Assembly: GCA_035079385.1 (NCBI GenBank) | Contig: JAVHKY010000023.1 | Span: 1,922,001-1,986,000, forward strand | Reading direction: 5' to 3' | Length of the DNA: 64,000 nucleotides | From: Aspidiotus rigidus | Taxonomy: Eukaryota; Arthropoda; Insecta; Hemiptera; Diaspididae | Shown: positions 50,201-56,200 of the stretch, one piece after another | Numbering within the stretch: the first letter of the stretch is position 1 | How the letters are laid out: each line of letters opens with the position of its first letter | Notes under the pieces: generated by a model | Told to the model about the DNA's origin: nothing | What the model saw: the letters and a program-made list of their open reading frames with translations, nothing else | Database searches by the model: none | Translations under genes and position numbers: made by a program

Positions 50201-53200
50201 TATGACAGAAAATGTGATAGAATGCTGCCAATCTGCAATATTCCTGTCAAAATATCTCTCAATTTGCGTTAGAATATTGTGAGAATTTTGTCTTCAAAAT
50301 TGTGACAGAGGAGCTACAAGAATATTTAGCTTATTAATAAGTTTCTTACCTAAAAATGAGTCCAGTTCAATATTAATCGAGCTAGCCTAGAACCTACTCA
50401 TCATTTCCCTTTTTGGCTTCTGGTTTGCAGCCTGACATTTTTTTTCGTGTTCCTCTCTCTTAGCTCAGCTGTAAGGTAAACTTAGTTAAATGTCATCTTA
50501 TGCGTAAGTTAATTCTCTTTTTCTCCAAAGCGTTTAGAGTCTCTTCTAAAAATGTTATGATCACATTCAACAGAAATTAAACTTCCTGATTCCAATTCTT
50601 TATCATTTTCAAGTTTCACAGAAAATTCAAGACGCTCATTATCGCATACCATCAACTTTCTTGCGGTCCTCTGAACCCCATAATGAACTTTGTTTAATTA
50701 AAAATTCCTGATTTCTATCTTCCATTTGTTCCTCATGCCACGCGCCATAAAGAATTAAATAGTCATAGAACGACTAAGAATTTAGCACACACTAACTCAC
50801 TTCTTCCTTTTCCCAGAGCCGTCCACCCCACCCTCATGCCAATACTGCCAAGCTGAGGAGTTATACGTCTCCCATTTCTTCACTTTTCCGTACCTCCTAA
50901 ACCTCAAAAAACCATTCTCTGTCCCCTCTCAAGTCTCCTTTGTTCTCTTCAAAAACCAGAATCCATTACTGACGCTCTTGACTTCCTCCGGTCCTTATAC
51001 TGTTACAAATTCATTCAACCCCAATATTTTTTCCCTGAGTAAAAGCTAACGACCCCTTGTGTACCTATAGTAAAATAGCTCATTGAAAAAAAAAAAAAAA
51101 AACAGAAAGAAAGAAAGAAAAAGAAAGAAAAAAAGAAAAGAAGAAAACTTCAGGAATATTGAGAATCAAACACTTTTTCATTCAAAATTAATTAATTCTT
51201 CTCATGCCCTAGTTTAAAATATGTACATGCATTTTGGGCCTTCAAGAAAAAATTGGAAAACTTTTCTGGACATTTTTTCATCCATCACTCATTAATTATT
51301 GGTTGCCTTATACTTCAAAATTTATTAAAGTTTGAAATCCCTAAATTCATAAGAGTTTGATTATCTAGTTTGAGAGCTATGCTTATTATTATAATTAGAG
51401 TCAGGGTTTCTCGGAAATTGTCAAAACCTTTTTCTAAGGGTAGGAAGCTTGAAAATCAGATAGAAGTTCAGTCTTTCTTTTCAAAAAGTTCTACAGATTC
51501 TTCGGGTCTTAGAATTTTTTTCGAGTTGCCTACCATGAACAGAGCCAATTCAAACTTATATCAAACATTACAGATAGAAGTATATTTTGTATTTAGGCGG
51601 AAAATTTGACAAATCCTGTAAAAAAATTTTATTTTGCCAAAATTGGGTCTTGAAGCAGAATGAGGTCGAAAATGACCAGTTTGTTATAATATCTTGTCCA
51701 AAATAAAATCTTGAACAAACTTTGCTGAATTTTGCAATTTTGGTAAAAATTGGATAGTATTTTTTTATAAGTATTTTTAGTCCAAAATTGAAAAATTAAA
51801 AATTTTGAAAAAATTTGCTATGGTTTTGTATTGATTAGTGTGATTCCCAAAATTTGTTTATTTTGGTGAAAAATCACGTAATTTTAATAGAAATTGAATA
51901 ATTCTAGTTGTGAGTTTGTAAAAGCACTAAAAACGCGTGTTTTTCATTTTTCTTTTTCAATGCCAAATAATGCCAAAAATGTAACATTAAATTGCTAAAA
52001 CTCCTCATTTCTAGCCTTGAAAATACGGGCTCTGATTAAAATTTTATTGAAAAATTGTAAATTGTGTTATACAAGTTCGTACAATTTTTCAATAACATTA
52101 TTGAAAAACAAAAAAATTATTATCACTAAATCCGTATTTTTATTCTGAAAAGTCATTCAAATTTCTTTTCAAATAATTATGGTTTGGTCATCAATTTGAA
52201 ACGAAAAAATTATAATCTATATTTTTGTGAAATGATTTGAATTCAATCTACACCAAAATCGCCTACAGTCAATGTTAGGGAAGTTGGCGACTCCTCTATT
52301 CCACGGAATCATGTAAATAATTTCATTATGTTTCTGTCATAATTGTGTCGTAATCCTGTAACATTCATGTTGTAAACCTGTCATTATCTTGTAGAAATTG
52401 TGTCACAACTTCAACAGATTTCTGACACAATACTAAAGTGAAAACGACATTTCATTTTTTTTTTTTTCTCACATTTCTGTATTTACCTGACTTTTTTATT
52501 ATGTGACCATTGTGCTTTAATTCTGACACAATGATGACAACAAAATATTTTGAGAATGACAACAGACTAATGGCAGTACTTTTAAATTCTGCCAGAATTC
52601 TACCACAACTCTGTCATAATGATGTTGTCTGTCTGACATGATTCTGTTCTGTCATTTTTGAAAGTGACAGAGAATAAAGTGAGTCTCATTCTGTAAGAAT
52701 TATGTTATCTGTCAGATTCTGTCAACCGGGTAATTATATGGAACAAGATGTGTTAAAAATGATATTTCAAAAGAAATTAATAGTAAATGAACATTTAGAA
52801 CAAAATGATAAGTTGCTTGCAGAACTTGAATCTGTTAGGTATAATGACAATAATTTGGAAGATTTTTAGAAAACTGCTTTGAATTTAAAAATATAATCAG
52901 AAACTATTAATTGAAAAAGTAAATGATTTCAGAGATAAAGCAAGAAAATTAGGTGTCACTGTACCTCCTAGATTTGTATTATAAATCATATAAAAATGAA
53001 ATAATAGTATAAGAAATTAAATATATATTGACCAACAAACAAGATGGAAACTGCGATGAGATATTGTAGACCTTCTAATAAAACTCTTAAACATACAATT
53101 AAAGGAAGACATTAAATACACATTAAAAAAAGAAACTAGAAGATGCCGTCAATGTAAAATCATTCTCTCTAGGGTAATAGATATCAATGATGAAGAGAAA

Positions 53201-56200
53201 ATCTTACTTATTTGTTATAAATGTAGAGAAGAAAGCAGACATGTTAAGATGCATTTTGGACATCATTAATGCAGAATATGTGGAGAATATAAAAGATGAA
53301 CATTGTTATTTTTATTTTAAAAAAATGAATAATATTTAAGCATTGGTAGGTCTAACTCCTATATGATAAACTTGAAAGTTTGTGCAGAAGTATATTACAT
53401 GTAGCTCAATTGTGCAACCTTATGGAGAGGTTTGTCTATATGAGAGTTAAAAGCAGAGAAAAATGATACAAAAGTTCTAAAATTTTTGAACAAGTGGAAA
53501 TGAAAAAAGAATGAAATGGTTCATTATTTGCTTTGAAACATTAAAATAGACAGCAAGAAAATTGAAAGATTTCTAGTTTTTTTTTTTTTTTTTCGAGGGG
53601 TGTAAAAATGAGAAAATTGTTCATTAATTTAGAGAAACCAGTAAGTGCAACAGAACAGAAAAAGTCTCTTACATTAGTGAAATTTCTGAAGTGATTTGAA
53701 AGCTTGTGCAGAAGTAAATTACATGCAGCTCACTTGTGTGACAACTTGAAAATAGACAGGATGAAAAAATGGAAGATTTCTAGGTTTTTTGAGAGGTGCA
53801 AAAATTGGAAAATCGTTAATTAATTTAGAGAAACAAGTAAGTGCGCCAGAACATACATGTCTTATCTACTTAATCTACTCAATAAAACGGACCTATATAC
53901 CTGCAACAGCCTCTCCTAACGTTGTCAGGAGAAAATTTCGAGTAGATATTATGTGTAGAAGGGTGCGAATAAGTCGAGGAAGAGATATTGGGAGGTGGGA
54001 CTCATTGTATTGAGTTTTTCTTGCAGAATATTTTCTTTGTACAGATTTATCGCTCGTGGTTTGATTATTCCAAACTTCCAAAGGGAGTATTAAAAAAACT
54101 ATTGAGTACAAGAGTCAGGTAGTAGTGTTCAAAGTCTGATACTGAGGAAACGTAATCGGTCAGGTGTCGTCTTCCAGGGAGCTCATATGTCCTGGAATCT
54201 AGACAAAGACGACTAACGACTCGGTTGAAACAAGAGTAGAGAAAATGAGAGGGTCTGGTGAGTATTGGTCTAGCATGGATTAGGAAGATGAATAAATGTC
54301 TCTTTGCAATGGGAGAGGCTAGCGCTCAATTCCATAAATGATGCGTTTCTGAGCGAATTGTACTAAACGATGAGCGGAAGACTTATGAAGTTGAGGAAGA
54401 ACTAGATGCTTGAAATCCATCACCGCTATAATAAAATCTACCTCGTCAGTTCAAGTTGTAATATTTCGTCGTTTTTTTTTCAGGTAATGATGCACGTGTC
54501 CACGGCATACTCCTTCTGCCCGCATTTAGAAGTCGATGAAAAATTTTATCCGATGCCTATTACGTACGAAGAAGTCTTGCAAAAAGTGAAAAATCTAAGC
54601 GACGAGGAATTAGCAATCGAACAACGAAAGTAAGAAGGAAGTGAAAATACGCAGTAATAATTAATCGAGCCCACCCTTGATAGTAGAGTTTTAGATTAAA
54701 TTTAAATGAATCATCAAAAGTCGAGCTAGGTATTCATTTCAAATATAGCTGGAATCTTATCGTACGTAATTTATAATTGCGCGAAAAAATAAATACACTA
54801 TAAAAGCTTAACGACCACGTCGAGTCAAAACTGGTTCCTTAAAATAAATAATAAAAAAAAAAACTCGCAAAATGGTCTTAAAAACGGGTACCTAATACTG
54901 AGATCGCGTTGAAGTAATCTCGATAAATTTCGCATAAATTTTTTCATTATAATGATGAATATCTCGATAGAATTCGAATTTTACGTCTTAGGCGCAGAAA
55001 TAGGTATAGGTACAATGTTCGGGTAAATCCGTTTACTCTTCCAAATTGTTGGTATGAAGAGATCAATGATCGCCAGTGATAAGTTTTCCGAACGAATATG
55101 GAATAATATTTTTTGCAGATACGTTCGCATTTTAGGTCCTAAATATTAGGTTCACATTCAATAAAATTATTATATCTTTTTGTACGAAATTCCGAAAACG
55201 TATCTCCCAAATGAGTCACCTCAACGATATTGAAACTTGTCTTCTAACTAAAGGTTGTTCACGTCAAAAATATGATTTTTTAAATTAATTTTATTTGTCG
55301 AAATCATTCTCTTTCTTCTGTAACCCAAGCTAAACAGTAAAATATTTTGTCTAAGCTCATATCTGTCTGCTATTTGTTGTAAATTCTGTGTTTCTGGGGA
55401 AGGGTAGAGGTACATATGAGACTGGAAAAAATTCTAAAATTTGAGATCAAAAGTGGAATAAGAGAATATCAGATAATTTTATTACTCGAGCTTTACAAAG
55501 ATAGAAATGAAGAAATATTAAGCTTCATCCAAAACTGGAAAAACAACGAAAAAAATTGAGTTTTGAACTTTTTTTTAGCATTTGTACCCATGAGTGGTAG
55601 AGTAAATTTTTCTCCGGGGCTGGGGGGGGGGGAGATTTATTTCGATGATTTTCAATGTTTTTTTCCTCCTATTGTTGATCAAGCATCTTTTCGATTTTCT
55701 CACATTTCTATGAGGGGAGGGCGTTGCCTTCTCACTTCCCGTCTGTGGGAATAAGTTACGACACCTGCCTCCTATTCCGCCACCCGTGTTTGTATTCCCC
55801 CTCCCCTTCCTTACTCAGTGTGACAAATTCCTGCTGAAAAGGAAAAAAAAAAATCGGAAATAGATTTTCAAAAATTTCCTTTTCGCAGTCGGACGACGTA
55901 GAAGACAGATTTAGAAAAATTCCTATTTTTGCTAGTGAACTTCAAAAAATTCTTATTCCAGGGTATTCAACAGAAGAGGTATACAGAAAAATAGTTCAAC
56001 GTAATAAAGTCAAAAAACCGCGAAAAATTATTGCCGAACGAGTTTAAGTCGAAAATTGAACAAACCATTTAAATAGACCTAAATAATGTGTTGGTATAAC
56101 TTAATTAGAATGAATCTCAGCAAGGAGTGTGCGCTTGAAAATAAGTAACCAAATAGAAATATTACTTTGTCGTAGATTTCTATCTGAGAAATGTGAATAT

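Larger units (their letters stand above)
49735..53870. mobile_element. 4.1-kb TIR element with 6-bp target duplication (Polinton-like derivative?)
   Basis: Left end AGTAGATAAGACATGTATGT (49735 onward) matches the reverse complement of the right end (ACATACATGTCTTATCTACT, ending 53870) over about 115 bp with few differences. It is flanked by TAATCT on both sides (49729-49734 and 53871-53876), a 6-bp target-site duplication. Termini AG...CT, TIRs over 100 bp and a 6-bp duplication are what Polintons/Mavericks show, but full ones are 15-20 kb with polymerase and integrase genes, none of which are seen. Inside are TTCTGTCATAATTGTGTC-like degenerate repeats (50.05-50.3 and 52.3-52.7 kb), a LINE tail, and a broken zinc-ribbon-like ORF near the right end. 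It lies wholly in FAR intron 2. Confidence 0.8.
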
